From Thiodiazotropha sp040507225 (GTDB lineage: Bacteria > Pseudomonadota > Gammaproteobacteria > Chromatiales > Chromatiaceae): a stretch of DNA of 64,000 nucleotides. The stretch covers positions 62,001-126,000 of the forward strand of contig JBEVVG010000002.1 in NCBI GenBank assembly GCA_040507225.1. Direction: 5' to 3'. Numbering within the stretch: position 1 is the first letter of the stretch; each line of letters begins with the position of its first letter. Positions 52,759 to 61,066 of the stretch are shown one piece after another. The notes under the pieces were generated by a model. It made no database searches, was not told the origin of the DNA, and worked only from the letters and a program-made list of their open reading frames with translations. A program made the position numbers and the translations under genes.

Positions 52759-53853
52759 ATGAGCCCACTGTTCACACCCTATACACTGGGCCGGCAGACA
52801 CTGGACAACCGCATCGTGATCGCACCCATGTGCCAGTATTCGGCACAACAGGGCGAGGCGAGTGACTGGCACCTGATGCATCTCGGCCAACTCGCTCAGT
52901 CCGGCGCCGGACTGCTGATTCTCGAGGCCACCGCGGTCAGCCCGGAGGGACGCATTTCCCCCCGTGACCTGGGGCTCTGGTCCGATACCACCGAAGCGGC
53001 CCTGAGACGGGTTATCGAAAGTGTGCGCGCCTGGTCGGAGATGCCCCTCGGTATTCAACTCGCCCACGCAGGCCGCAAAGGATCCTGTGCAGTACCCTGG
53101 GTCGGCGGTGCACAGCTCTCATTGGAAGACGGCGGCTGGCAGAACCTGGCGCCTTCTGCGTTACCCTGGTCCGAACAGCAGCGCGCTCCCACGCAACTGG
53201 ATGCAACAGGTCTGAAGCATATCCGCCAGGCGTTCGTGGACTCGGCATTGCGTGTTCAGCGTCTCGGCATCGGATTGATTGAACTGCACGCGGCGCACGG
53301 CTATCTGCTGCACCAGTTTCTTTCGCCGCTTTCAAACAGGCGGACGGACCTTTATGGCGGCTCACTCGAGAACCGCATGCGTTATCCTCTGGAGGTGTTC
53401 GAAGCCGTGCGCCAGGCGATCCCAGGAGAGATCAGCGTGGGCGTGAGAATTTCCGCCAGCGACTGGGTCGATGGGGGTTGGGATATCGAACAAAGCCTGG
53501 CATTGGCGGATGCCCTCAAACAACGGGGCTGTGATTTCATACATGTCTCAAGCGGCGGTCTCTCCCCTCTGCAACAGATTCCTGCATCACCGGGGTTCCA
53601 GGTACCCTTCGCCGAGCGTATCCGCCGAGAGAGCGGCCTGCCGACCATAGCCGTAGGTCTGATCACAGAACCACGCCAGGCGGAAGCGATCATCTCGGAC
53701 GGCCATGCTGACCTGGTAGCACTGGCCCGGGGCATGCTCTACAACCCTCGCTGGCCCTGGCATGCCGCCGCCGAGCTTGGCGCTCAAATCAAGGCGCCTC
53801 CCCAGTATTGGCGTTCCGCGCCCATCGGTAGTGAATCGCTCTTCAAACCCTGA
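52759..53853 (+). CDS. Old Yellow Enzyme family oxidoreductase, YqjM-like
   Basis: A 364-residue FMN-dependent NAD(P)H oxidoreductase. It has the YqjM-class pair Cys25 and Tyr27 (IAPMCQYSA), DWHLMHLGQ, IQLAHAGRKGS, ELHAAHGYLLHQFLSP, LYGGSLENRMRYPLEV and the phosphate-binding ADLVALARGMLYNPRWPW. The family reduces activated C=C bonds of enones and related electrophiles; the natural substrate is unknown. The ribosome-binding site is GGAGAAC. It is the second gene of a likely pair with the peptidase. Confidence 0.92.
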   Translation: MSPLFTPYTLGRQTLDNRIVIAPMCQYSAQQGEASDWHLMHLGQLAQSGAGLLILEATAVSPEGRISPRDLGLWSDTTEAALRRVIESVRAWSEMPLGIQLAHAGRKGSCAVPWVGGAQLSLEDGGWQNLAPSALPWSEQQRAPTQLDATGLKHIRQAFVDSALRVQRLGIGLIELHAAHGYLLHQFLSPLSNRRTDLYGGSLENRMRYPLEVFEAVRQAIPGEISVGVRISASDWVDGGWDIEQSLALADALKQRGCDFIHVSSGGLSPLQQIPASPGFQVPFAERIRRESGLPTIAVGLITEPRQAEAIISDGHADLVALARGMLYNPRWPWHAAAELGAQIKAPPQYWRSAPIGSESLFKP

Positions 53854-54086
53854 ACAGCCAAGCCTGCCCGCAGCCTCTACGCACGCACCAAAAAGCCAGG
53901 TGTCGGGCCTGCCCCAGGCAGTTTCACTCAAGATCGATGGGGATCTGCCGGCGGTTTGTATGATCAACCTGGCGGTCAGCGGAATTTTGCGATCAGCTTC
54001 GCCGTTGCCACGTCCCGCAGATTCTGGCATTCCGTGATTTACAGGGTTATGATCTTTGCCCTGACAAAAGTTTCGAAGGATCGATC

Positions 54087-56537
54087 ATGGAAAAGTCGCA
54101 CAGTTCAGCATTATGCATGCTGTTATCAGGGATCTTGTTAACTCTCAGCGCTTTCACCGCTGCCGCCAGTCACACCCATCAAACTTCAGTGACAACCTCC
54201 GGCGAACCCGCAAACGCCACCATGTCCTGGTCTCTCTCGACCACGCAGACAACCCAACACAGCGTGTTGTTCAACACGCAGGATGCGATAGCTGTGGAGC
54301 TGACCATAGAAGTGGATGCCGCTTCAGCTGGCGCTGAACGCAATCTCTATCTGGTCGCCCGTGCTCAGGATAACTGGTTCATGCGGGATACGCAGGGACG
54401 CTGGCGTGACTGGAATGGGCGGGTGGATGAACTGGTGCCATTCACCCGCAGAGTCCTGGCCTCGAGCGAAGTCATCAACGTGCATAACGGCGCACCGCTT
54501 CCAGCGGGCGAATTTGCCGTCTACGGTGGCTATGAAGCAGAAGATGGCGCCATCATCTATAATCGGGATCCTCTGACATTCATTGTTTTCGACACCGACA
54601 ATCCCAGTCTGCATCGGTTTCGTCACAATGTCATGCTGGAAAGCTATCTGATCGATGCGATGGTCGCGGCCTATGCCACGGATCGAGAACTGCCCGGCCT
54701 CAATACTGATGATTTCAGTCCTGCGCCCATAAGCAGCGGCCCAATATCACTGACCAATATTCAGGAACAGGGGGTCGATGAAGCAGATCTGATCAAAACC
54801 GATGGCCAGTATCTGTATCAGAGGGGTCGTTGTCGCTCACAGATCCATTCCAATTACAACAGTTGCCTCTTCACTTACGGCATAGAGGCGACACCCGCCT
54901 CGAACCATTTATTGAGTGAGACTCCGATACCGGGTGAACGATCCGCTGAAGGCATCTATCTCTCCAAACAGCGTGGTGAAGGACAATCCGATCTGCTCGT
55001 GACTGTCGGGGGTGGCGCAGATAACAACTATGTCGACTTTGGTTTTTCGATGATACCGATCTGGGATGAACCCAGATTCTGGTCGAGCAGTGACACCGAG
55101 GTGAATCTTTTCAACCTGGACTCAGCAGGCCATCCCGTCCATGAACGCAGCCTGCGTTTCGATGGCGTCATGATCTCCAGTCGCATGATCGATGACAGGC
55201 TCTATCTGGTCACCCGCTATACTCCGACAGTCGATGAACTGGACCCATACGCCAATCAGGCGACCGAGTTTGACGCCAACCGCAGTCTGCTGGAAAACAG
55301 CACTTTATCTCAAATGACCCCGAGAGCAACCACGGCTGACCAAGCGCAGCCGCTTATCGACACCGAACGTTGCTATCTTGCTCCAAGCGCCACCGCCAGT
55401 ATGCCTGACCCGACCATCATCAGCATCATCACACTCTCGCTGGCGGATCCTGACAACTTCCAGAGTAGCTGCTTCATAGGATCGTCGGAAGTACTCTATG
55501 CCTCTCAGGACGCTATCTATCTAATTGCCGAGGCTGCTGGAACAGCTCTTCTGGATAACGGTGATTACGCTCCGATCAGCGAGGTCCATAAACTGGCATT
55601 GCCCAGTGGTTCCGAAGGTGGCATGGCCGCCGAGTATCGCGGCTCCGCTCAGGTGGTCGGCAGTCTTGGTTACAATCCCGACTACAAACCTTACCGCATG
55701 GGCGAGTACCAGGGTGTATTCCGGATTGCGACGTCTATTGGCTATCTGGGCTCCGAGAGCAGTTCTACCAGTGTAACCCTGTTACGCGAGACCACGGAGG
55801 GAGGTCGACTGGAAGTGGCTGGCAGGCTCGATGACCTTGGACGGCCCGGTGAAGCACTGTATGCCAGCCGTTTCCTGGGTAACCGGGGATACCTGATCAC
55901 CTTCAAGAAGACCGACCCCCTGTATGTGCTGGACCTCACCGATCCTGAGAATCCCGTGGCATTGGGCGAACTGGAGGTTTCGGGATACTCTGAGTATCTG
56001 CATCCTGTGGGGGAGAACTATTTGCTTGGCATTGGCAAAGAGGCTGTTGATGCTGACTATTCGAACGACAGGGATGGACTGGGTTTTGCCTGGTATCAGG
56101 GATTGAAGATTTCCCTGTTCGACATCTCTGACCCAAGCATGCCTACAGAAGTGAATTCCATTGTGCTGGGCCACAGAGGCACCACCTCAACCATCCTGAG
56201 TCAGCCCCACGGATTTGCCTCCCTGCCCCACACCGACACATTGCCGATGCGTTTCTCCATCCCGGTGGACTTATACGATGATCCTCCCGATTACTATAAT
56301 CCCGGACCCTCTGTAGCGTGGCGATGGACGCATACCGGTCTCTACACCTTTGATGTGCGATTGGGCGACACCCCAGGCGTGGAACTCGCGGATCAATTCG
56401 TAGTGAGTCAAAACGCGGACAGCAGCTATTCGACAGGAATATGGAGTGACCGCTCCGTGATACTCGGAGATAGCGTCCACTATCTGCACAATGAGGTCCT
56501 CTACTCATCGGATCTTCCGGCGAGAGAGTCATACTAG
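54087..56537 (+). CDS. Secreted beta-propeller domain protein
   Basis: An 816-residue exported protein with signal peptide (CMLLSGILLTLSAFTAAAS). After an N-terminal beta domain of about 200 residues comes the beta-propeller family signature NIQEQGVDEADLIKTDGQYL. Later blades include LLVTVGGG, RLYLVTRYTPTVDELDPY, GSLGYNPDYKPYRMGEYQGV, GRPGEALYASRFLGNRGYLI and DLTDPENPVALGELEVSGYS. Function unknown; these proteins are probably extracellular or periplasmic. The ATG follows AAGGATC. The stop TAG (56535-56537) is the left end of a family A MITE, so the C-terminus may have been altered by insertion. Confidence 0.88.
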   Translation: MEKSHSSALCMLLSGILLTLSAFTAAASHTHQTSVTTSGEPANATMSWSLSTTQTTQHSVLFNTQDAIAVELTIEVDAASAGAERNLYLVARAQDNWFMRDTQGRWRDWNGRVDELVPFTRRVLASSEVINVHNGAPLPAGEFAVYGGYEAEDGAIIYNRDPLTFIVFDTDNPSLHRFRHNVMLESYLIDAMVAAYATDRELPGLNTDDFSPAPISSGPISLTNIQEQGVDEADLIKTDGQYLYQRGRCRSQIHSNYNSCLFTYGIEATPASNHLLSETPIPGERSAEGIYLSKQRGEGQSDLLVTVGGGADNNYVDFGFSMIPIWDEPRFWSSSDTEVNLFNLDSAGHPVHERSLRFDGVMISSRMIDDRLYLVTRYTPTVDELDPYANQATEFDANRSLLENSTLSQMTPRATTADQAQPLIDTERCYLAPSATASMPDPTIISIITLSLADPDNFQSSCFIGSSEVLYASQDAIYLIAEAAGTALLDNGDYAPISEVHKLALPSGSEGGMAAEYRGSAQVVGSLGYNPDYKPYRMGEYQGVFRIATSIGYLGSESSSTSVTLLRETTEGGRLEVAGRLDDLGRPGEALYASRFLGNRGYLITFKKTDPLYVLDLTDPENPVALGELEVSGYSEYLHPVGENYLLGIGKEAVDADYSNDRDGLGFAWYQGLKISLFDISDPSMPTEVNSIVLGHRGTTSTILSQPHGFASLPHTDTLPMRFSIPVDLYDDPPDYYNPGPSVAWRWTHTGLYTFDVRLGDTPGVELADQFVVSQNADSSYSTGIWSDRSVILGDSVHYLHNEVLYSSDLPARESY

Positions 56538-56713
56538 GGCCTGTTAACACTGATCCGATAGTCCCTCCTGGAGCTGTATTGACGCCCAGCAAGGCAGTAT
56601 GAGCGTAGTGCAGCCCGGTCACATGAGTGAATGATAACGCCGCTGGGCGTCATTACAGCTCCAGCCCTTCGGGGCGCAACAGGGGCTATTGGATCAGTGC
56701 TAACAGGCCCTAG
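56534..56713. mobile_element. Family A MITE, full-length copy
   Basis: A 180-bp element flanked by CTAG on both sides. The left end is GGCCTGTTAACACTGATCCG followed by ATAG; the right end is its near-perfect inverse (CTATTGGATCAGTGCTAAC, then AGGCC). An inner inverted repeat (GGAGCTGTATTGACGCCCAG versus CTGGGCGTCATTACAGCTCC) makes almost the whole element a hairpin. There is no open frame. CTAG at both ends fits a 4-bp target duplication of IS5-group type (YTAR). The left CTAG holds the beta-propeller stop, the right CTAG the antiporter stop. Confidence 0.85.
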
Positions 56714-57975
56714 TGATGGACTAATTTACCGGCCAGGCCTGGCCCGGCAGGCGCATCCAGCTTATCGGCGTAGCGCGCATAGAACGCCTTCAAGGCGAAA
56801 GGCGTCAACAGTGTCGTCAGGGCGATAACGATCACCATCCCGGCATACACCTCCATGTTGAAAATCCCCGTGGAGCGCCCCAGTTCCGCGAAGATCAAAC
56901 CGACCTCGCCACGAGGCACCATGGCCAGGCCCACCGCCACTTTTTGAAGTGGTGATGCATGTATCAACATCGCGCCGGCAAATTTTCCGGCGACTGAGAA
57001 CACAAAGAAAACACCCGCAAAGCTCCATATGAAATGCGATGTCCAGTCTATATCACGCAAATCCAATGAGAGCCCGACTGTAACGAAAAATATCGGACTG
57101 AAAATGTAAACGATGGGGTTCATCTGCACTTCAATTCTACCCGCGAATTTTCGATCCGTGTTCAAAGAAACGCCGAACGGTAGAAAGAAACGCCGCGACA
57201 ACGCCAACCCGGCCGCAAACCCACCCAGTAACTCGGGAGCACCCACCGCGTGCGCAAGCCAGGCAAAGAAAAGCACCAGGGAGATGATCATGATGGGAAT
57301 CAATCCCGGCATATCGGAATATTTATCAATTCGACGAATCAGAAGCGAGATCAGCTTGGCGGCAATCGGCGCCAACAGGAAAAACAATAAAATGAACGTC
57401 AGAACCTTGCTCAGATTCGGCAGACTCACGCCACCACTGATCGAAAAATCGTAAAGAATCGCCAGCAGTATGACACCCATCACGTCATCCAGAACCGCAG
57501 CGCCGAGTACGATTTCACCCTCACGTTCATGCTGCCGACCCAGGTCCGCCAACACACGAATGGTGATACCGATGCTGGTGGCGGTCAGGGTGCCACCCAC
57601 AAACAGCGAGACCAGCGCAGACAAGCCGAATACCCAGTATGAAAGTGCAAAGCCACTGACCAAAGGCGCCAGAAAGCCACCGATCGCAACCAGCAGCGAT
57701 TGGCCACCCGCGTTGATCAGACGTCGGATATCGGTCTCGATGCCGACTTTGAACAGCAACAGGATAATGCCCACTTCGGCCAACAACTGGATGGTTTGGG
57801 TCGGTTCGATCCAACCCAACACGGAAGAACCCAGCAACACTCCGGCGATCAACTCACCGATTACGGCAGGTGCTTTGAAATAGACCGCGCATTCCGCCAG
57901 CAACCGGGAGAATACGAGTATCAGCAAAAGATGCAGTAGAAAGGTATGAGTATCCACAACGGTCGAATCCTCCAT
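56710..57975 (-). CDS. CPA2-family cation/proton antiporter
   Basis: A 421-residue membrane protein with about twelve helices. It has the CPA2 pattern: VIGELIAGVLLGSSVLGWI near the start, LLLFKVGIETDIRRL, GTLTATSIGITIRVLADLG, and the ion-path motif AAVLDDVMGVILLA. The C-terminus has MVPRGEVGLIFAELGRSTG. It lacks the RCK/TrkA domains of full KefB/KefC, so it is the membrane core only. It exchanges Na+ or K+ for protons. The ATG at 57975 starts the homology; a GTG at 58014 is in frame. The TAG stop is provided by a family A MITE. Confidence 0.88.
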   Translation of the reverse strand: MEDSTVVDTHTFLLHLLLILVFSRLLAECAVYFKAPAVIGELIAGVLLGSSVLGWIEPTQTIQLLAEVGIILLLFKVGIETDIRRLINAGGQSLLVAIGGFLAPLVSGFALSYWVFGLSALVSLFVGGTLTATSIGITIRVLADLGRQHEREGEIVLGAAVLDDVMGVILLAILYDFSISGGVSLPNLSKVLTFILLFFLLAPIAAKLISLLIRRIDKYSDMPGLIPIMIISLVLFFAWLAHAVGAPELLGGFAAGLALSRRFFLPFGVSLNTDRKFAGRIEVQMNPIVYIFSPIFFVTVGLSLDLRDIDWTSHFIWSFAGVFFVFSVAGKFAGAMLIHASPLQKVAVGLAMVPRGEVGLIFAELGRSTGIFNMEVYAGMVIVIALTTLLTPFALKAFYARYADKLDAPAGPGLAGKLVHH

Positions 57976-58205
57976 TCCAGGGTATTCAGACCGATATCGA
58001 GCGATAGGCAGCACTTCGTACCCTGCACATCTCTACCTGCATCGTACAATAATTCAAATCAATATGGTTTGACCCGGGGCAGCTAAAACTCCGATTTCCG
58101 CGTCATTCAGGGAGTAGGAATCGATTTACACAACCTGCGCATAGAAACCGCCTATACGGACACACAGGCAGATAAAATTTTCACAATACCCAGCCGCTCA
58201 ACTCG

Positions 58206-59060
58206 TCATGGTTGTTCTTTATGACGCACCATGCTGTTCTGCAAATCAATCATTGTTTGCTGGCTAACGGATATCAATCCCCTGCCTGGACGGTCCAGGT
58301 CCGTAATCAACAGCATCACCGCTGAAAAGGCCAAAATCAGGCCAATGCGGGGCAACAAAGTTCTGACGCCATTCAACCCCGACTGATACCCCATCATGGA
58401 AAGGGTCACAAGCGAGATGAACAGCAGGGTACCCATGATAATCGAAGGAATGCGTTGAAACGCGACATGAATCCTTTTCGAATGCATATCGATCACGTCA
58501 TTGATCGAAGCCAGATAGAGCGCCAACGAAGGCTGGCCGCCTGACGCCCCAACCTGTATCACAGAGATGGCCCACAATTCATCGAGAATTTCCTCGGAAT
58601 GTAAGATGGCGCGGGACAATTCATCCGCATCGTCGGTCAATGCACCTGTGATGCGAGTATCGACATAATCTTTGAGAAGATCACTGACTTCAGCGGCAGC
58701 CTGCTGCGGCAGAAGCTGGGATCGAAGCCATGCCGTTCCTATCGCATTGGATTCCTCGAGCACCAGGGCCTTTCGGTCGGCATGGATGGAATTTGCAGCC
58801 CCGTAGGTGAATGCCAGCATGAAAGCCAACAATCCCAGAGTTGCACCCATCATGGACCCCGCCTGCTTTTCTTCCTTATCAAAGATATTCTTCTGGCCTT
58901 GCTGCAACCTGCGCCGACCCAGGTAGTAGCCCAACTCCGCAGTTAAGAAGAGCACGATCACCAGTAAAAAAAATAACAGCCAGAGATCCAGCCGGTCGAG
59001 AAAGTGTTCTCCGATCATACGTTTTTTCTGCTTTTCAAAATTATATGTGGATGAACGCAC
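58206..59060 (-). CDS. DUF4239 (bestrophin-like) membrane protein
   Basis: A 270-284-residue protein with an N-terminal helix (LWLLFFLLVIVLFLTAELGYY), a second helix with GSMMGATLGLLAFMLAFTYG, and two C-terminal helices (SIIMGTLLFISLVTLSMMGY and LILAFSAVMLLI) ending DLDRPGRGLISVSQQTM. This is the DUF4239 pattern, distantly related to bestrophin channels; an ion-channel role is suspected for the family but not shown. Start may be at 59060 or at the ATG at 59018 (MIGEHFLDRL). The gene is monocistronic. Confidence 0.82.
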   Translation of the reverse strand: MRSSTYNFEKQKKRMIGEHFLDRLDLWLLFFLLVIVLFLTAELGYYLGRRRLQQGQKNIFDKEEKQAGSMMGATLGLLAFMLAFTYGAANSIHADRKALVLEESNAIGTAWLRSQLLPQQAAAEVSDLLKDYVDTRITGALTDDADELSRAILHSEEILDELWAISVIQVGASGGQPSLALYLASINDVIDMHSKRIHVAFQRIPSIIMGTLLFISLVTLSMMGYQSGLNGVRTLLPRIGLILAFSAVMLLITDLDRPGRGLISVSQQTMIDLQNSMVRHKEQP

Positions 59061-59492
59061 CTGAGATGATGTTCAGACTGCGAAACGATCCGCGCCAACG
59101 GGCAGGAATCCAATCAGGCCAGAGCATGGACATTGATGTTCGCCACCTACTGACGGCCCATTTCTGATCATCAGGAACAAAGATGCGCTTCAATCGGGCT
59201 ACACCTAAATATAGAGGACTTATCGTTGCCTGCCAATCTCGACGCTGCAGGCCGCTTCATCCTTATCGGACAGGCAACCGATGCATGATACGGCTCGCGG
59301 TTTGGTCCCATGCACGCTCAATGATCTTAATCGACGCCCAACGTACCCAGGGCCACTATATTGCCCGGACAGTTGCCTCCGCCAACCCAGTTGGTATGCT
59401 TGCATGAACAGCATTAGCTGTCGCTGTTGAGACATTGAGATGATTGTACGTTCACTCAACGGGGCTCATAGCACCCCGCACGGTAAAGCCAT
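59061..59492. other. 430-base intergenic region
   Basis: Between divergent genes (DUF4239 minus, GGDEF-like plus). One 74-codon plus-strand frame (59183-59407) exists but shows no family or ribosome-binding site. No repeat or RNA gene recognised. Confidence 0.45.
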
Positions 59493-60632
59493 ATGTCATT
59501 TATCAACGCCTACCTGGCACACCTCGGAAGAAATTCCGGTGTCTCATCAATCCAGGACCTGAATGATCTCCTGTCTGCCGATGAACACCCGGCATACATG
59601 CGCAGGCATCGCGCTGAACTGTTGCTGGAACGCATCCGCTTCCTCGCATCGGTGTTTGCCGTGCTGGTTCCCTTATGGCTGGTAGTCGACTACTGGTTGT
59701 TACCCGCCGATCAGTTCTGGCCGATTCTAGTCATACGCCTGGTTTCGACCCTGCATTTCATCTACCTGGCGCGTTACACAGCGAAGCAGGCCCGCTTGAA
59801 CAGCAGCCTGTTTGTGCTGGCCGGATTGCTGCTCAATCTGCCATTGACCTTCTTTGCAGCAACCCAGATCCTCAGCAGCGCCGGATCCGAATCGCTCTTA
59901 CCGGTGGTCCAGCTTTACAGCCTGCTGCCCTATATCGCACTGGGTTTACTCGGCCTGTTCCCCCTGAGTCTCATGGAATGTGCCGCCCTGGCGCTGCCCC
60001 TGACCCTGATACCCATGACGAGTTTGAGTTTTCTCTCCACCCTGCCATTTGCAAATCTGTTCCCCACCTTATGGCTATTGATGCTGATTTTCAGCATGGT
60101 GCTGTTTGCTTCCTCGTTACAGCTGCAACACATGATCGCATTGGTGACGCGACCGGATTACGATCCCATCACCGGAGCCCAAACACGCAAATCCGGCAAT
60201 ATCAGTCTTGCTAAGGCATTACAGCAGGCGAAGCTGCACAACGAACATCTCAGTGTGGCCCTCATAGACCTCGATAACACCCAGGCAATGATCAGCCAGT
60301 ACGATTACGAGACCTATAGCCATGTCATACAGGAAGCCGCTGAGATTCTCGTCGCCGAGTTACGCCGTAACGATATGCTGGTTCACTGGAGTGAAAAGGT
60401 CTTTATGCTGATTCTGCCGGGCACCGACTGCGAAGGCGGACGCATCATTGCCCAGAGAATACATGATGAGGGACTCGGCAACCTGCCCGACGGGCGCCCG
60501 GTGACCGCAAGCATCGGCTTGTGTGAACGCGCCAGCGATACGCTGGATGACCTACCCAACCTGATCGCGCTGATCGAGGGTCGCCGCAACGAAGCCAAGA
60601 GCCGGGGCAGGGACTGCTTTATCCCCTGCTGA
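59493..60632 (+). CDS. Six-helix membrane protein with degenerate GGDEF domain
   Basis: A 379-residue protein. Residues about 48-215 contain six hydrophobic helices of MASE-like type, then a cytoplasmic GGDEF-like domain (about 222-379). The entry motif is DYDPITGAQTRKSG instead of D-x-LTGL-x-NRR, and the active site reads WSEKVF (299-304) in place of GGDEF, so it is unlikely to make c-di-GMP. Late motifs are retained (VTASIGLCE, EAKSRGRDCF). It may bind a nucleotide or act as a signalling relay. Weak ribosome-binding site. Confidence 0.82.
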   Translation: MSFINAYLAHLGRNSGVSSIQDLNDLLSADEHPAYMRRHRAELLLERIRFLASVFAVLVPLWLVVDYWLLPADQFWPILVIRLVSTLHFIYLARYTAKQARLNSSLFVLAGLLLNLPLTFFAATQILSSAGSESLLPVVQLYSLLPYIALGLLGLFPLSLMECAALALPLTLIPMTSLSFLSTLPFANLFPTLWLLMLIFSMVLFASSLQLQHMIALVTRPDYDPITGAQTRKSGNISLAKALQQAKLHNEHLSVALIDLDNTQAMISQYDYETYSHVIQEAAEILVAELRRNDMLVHWSEKVFMLILPGTDCEGGRIIAQRIHDEGLGNLPDGRPVTASIGLCERASDTLDDLPNLIALIEGRRNEAKSRGRDCFIPC

Positions 60633-60655
60633 GATATCCAGCTAACTACTAACCC

Positions 60656-60722
60656 GGCCAGCCAATCTGTCGCCTTGATGGCTGCAGGCACGCTTCGGCT
60701 GAAGTCGACAGATTCGCTGGCC
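60656..60722. repeat. 67-bp inverted repeat
   Basis: GGCCAGCCAATCTGTCG (60656-60672) pairs with CGACAGATTCGCTGGCC (60706-60722), with one internal mismatch. The loop itself can fold weakly. It sits between the convergent GGDEF-like gene and the 46-residue gene and probably serves as a bidirectional transcript end. Confidence 0.6.
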
Positions 60723-60739
60723 AGGTGTAACTGGCTGGG

Positions 60740-60880
60740 TCACTGCAGTTTCAGGAACTCGGGTATCAGCCAGGGATCCCCCGCAATCACCGTGAGATGA
60801 TTGATCATCAGCAGTAAGAAGCCCAGCAACAACAGGGCACTCCCCGACAGGTGTCGGACGACCAGTACGGTTTCTGGCAT
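60740..60880 (-). CDS. 46-residue membrane peptide
   Basis: A short gene with a good ribosome-binding site (GGGAGAAACTC then ATG at 60880). The protein is MPETVLVVRHLSGSALLLLG followed by FLLLMINHLTVIAGDPW and IPEFLKLQ: one membrane helix with a short cytoplasmic N-terminus. Function unknown. It is followed by a strong hairpin at 60656-60722. Confidence is limited by its length. Confidence 0.55.
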   Translation of the reverse strand: MPETVLVVRHLSGSALLLLGFLLLMINHLTVIAGDPWLIPEFLKLQ

Positions 60881-61066
60881 GAGTTTCTCCCGTGAAGTTT
60901 TTGCACGCTTTCTTCCATCTTTTAGCAACAGACCCGGGACAATTACAGACCAAATTAGTAGGGAAATATTCCAGAGCCCAGATTTATCCCATATTTATAT
61001 GAAATTTCAGTTAGTTGAAAGTACACGAACAATCCCGGCAGTGGTAGATCGCAACACGGGAATCGA

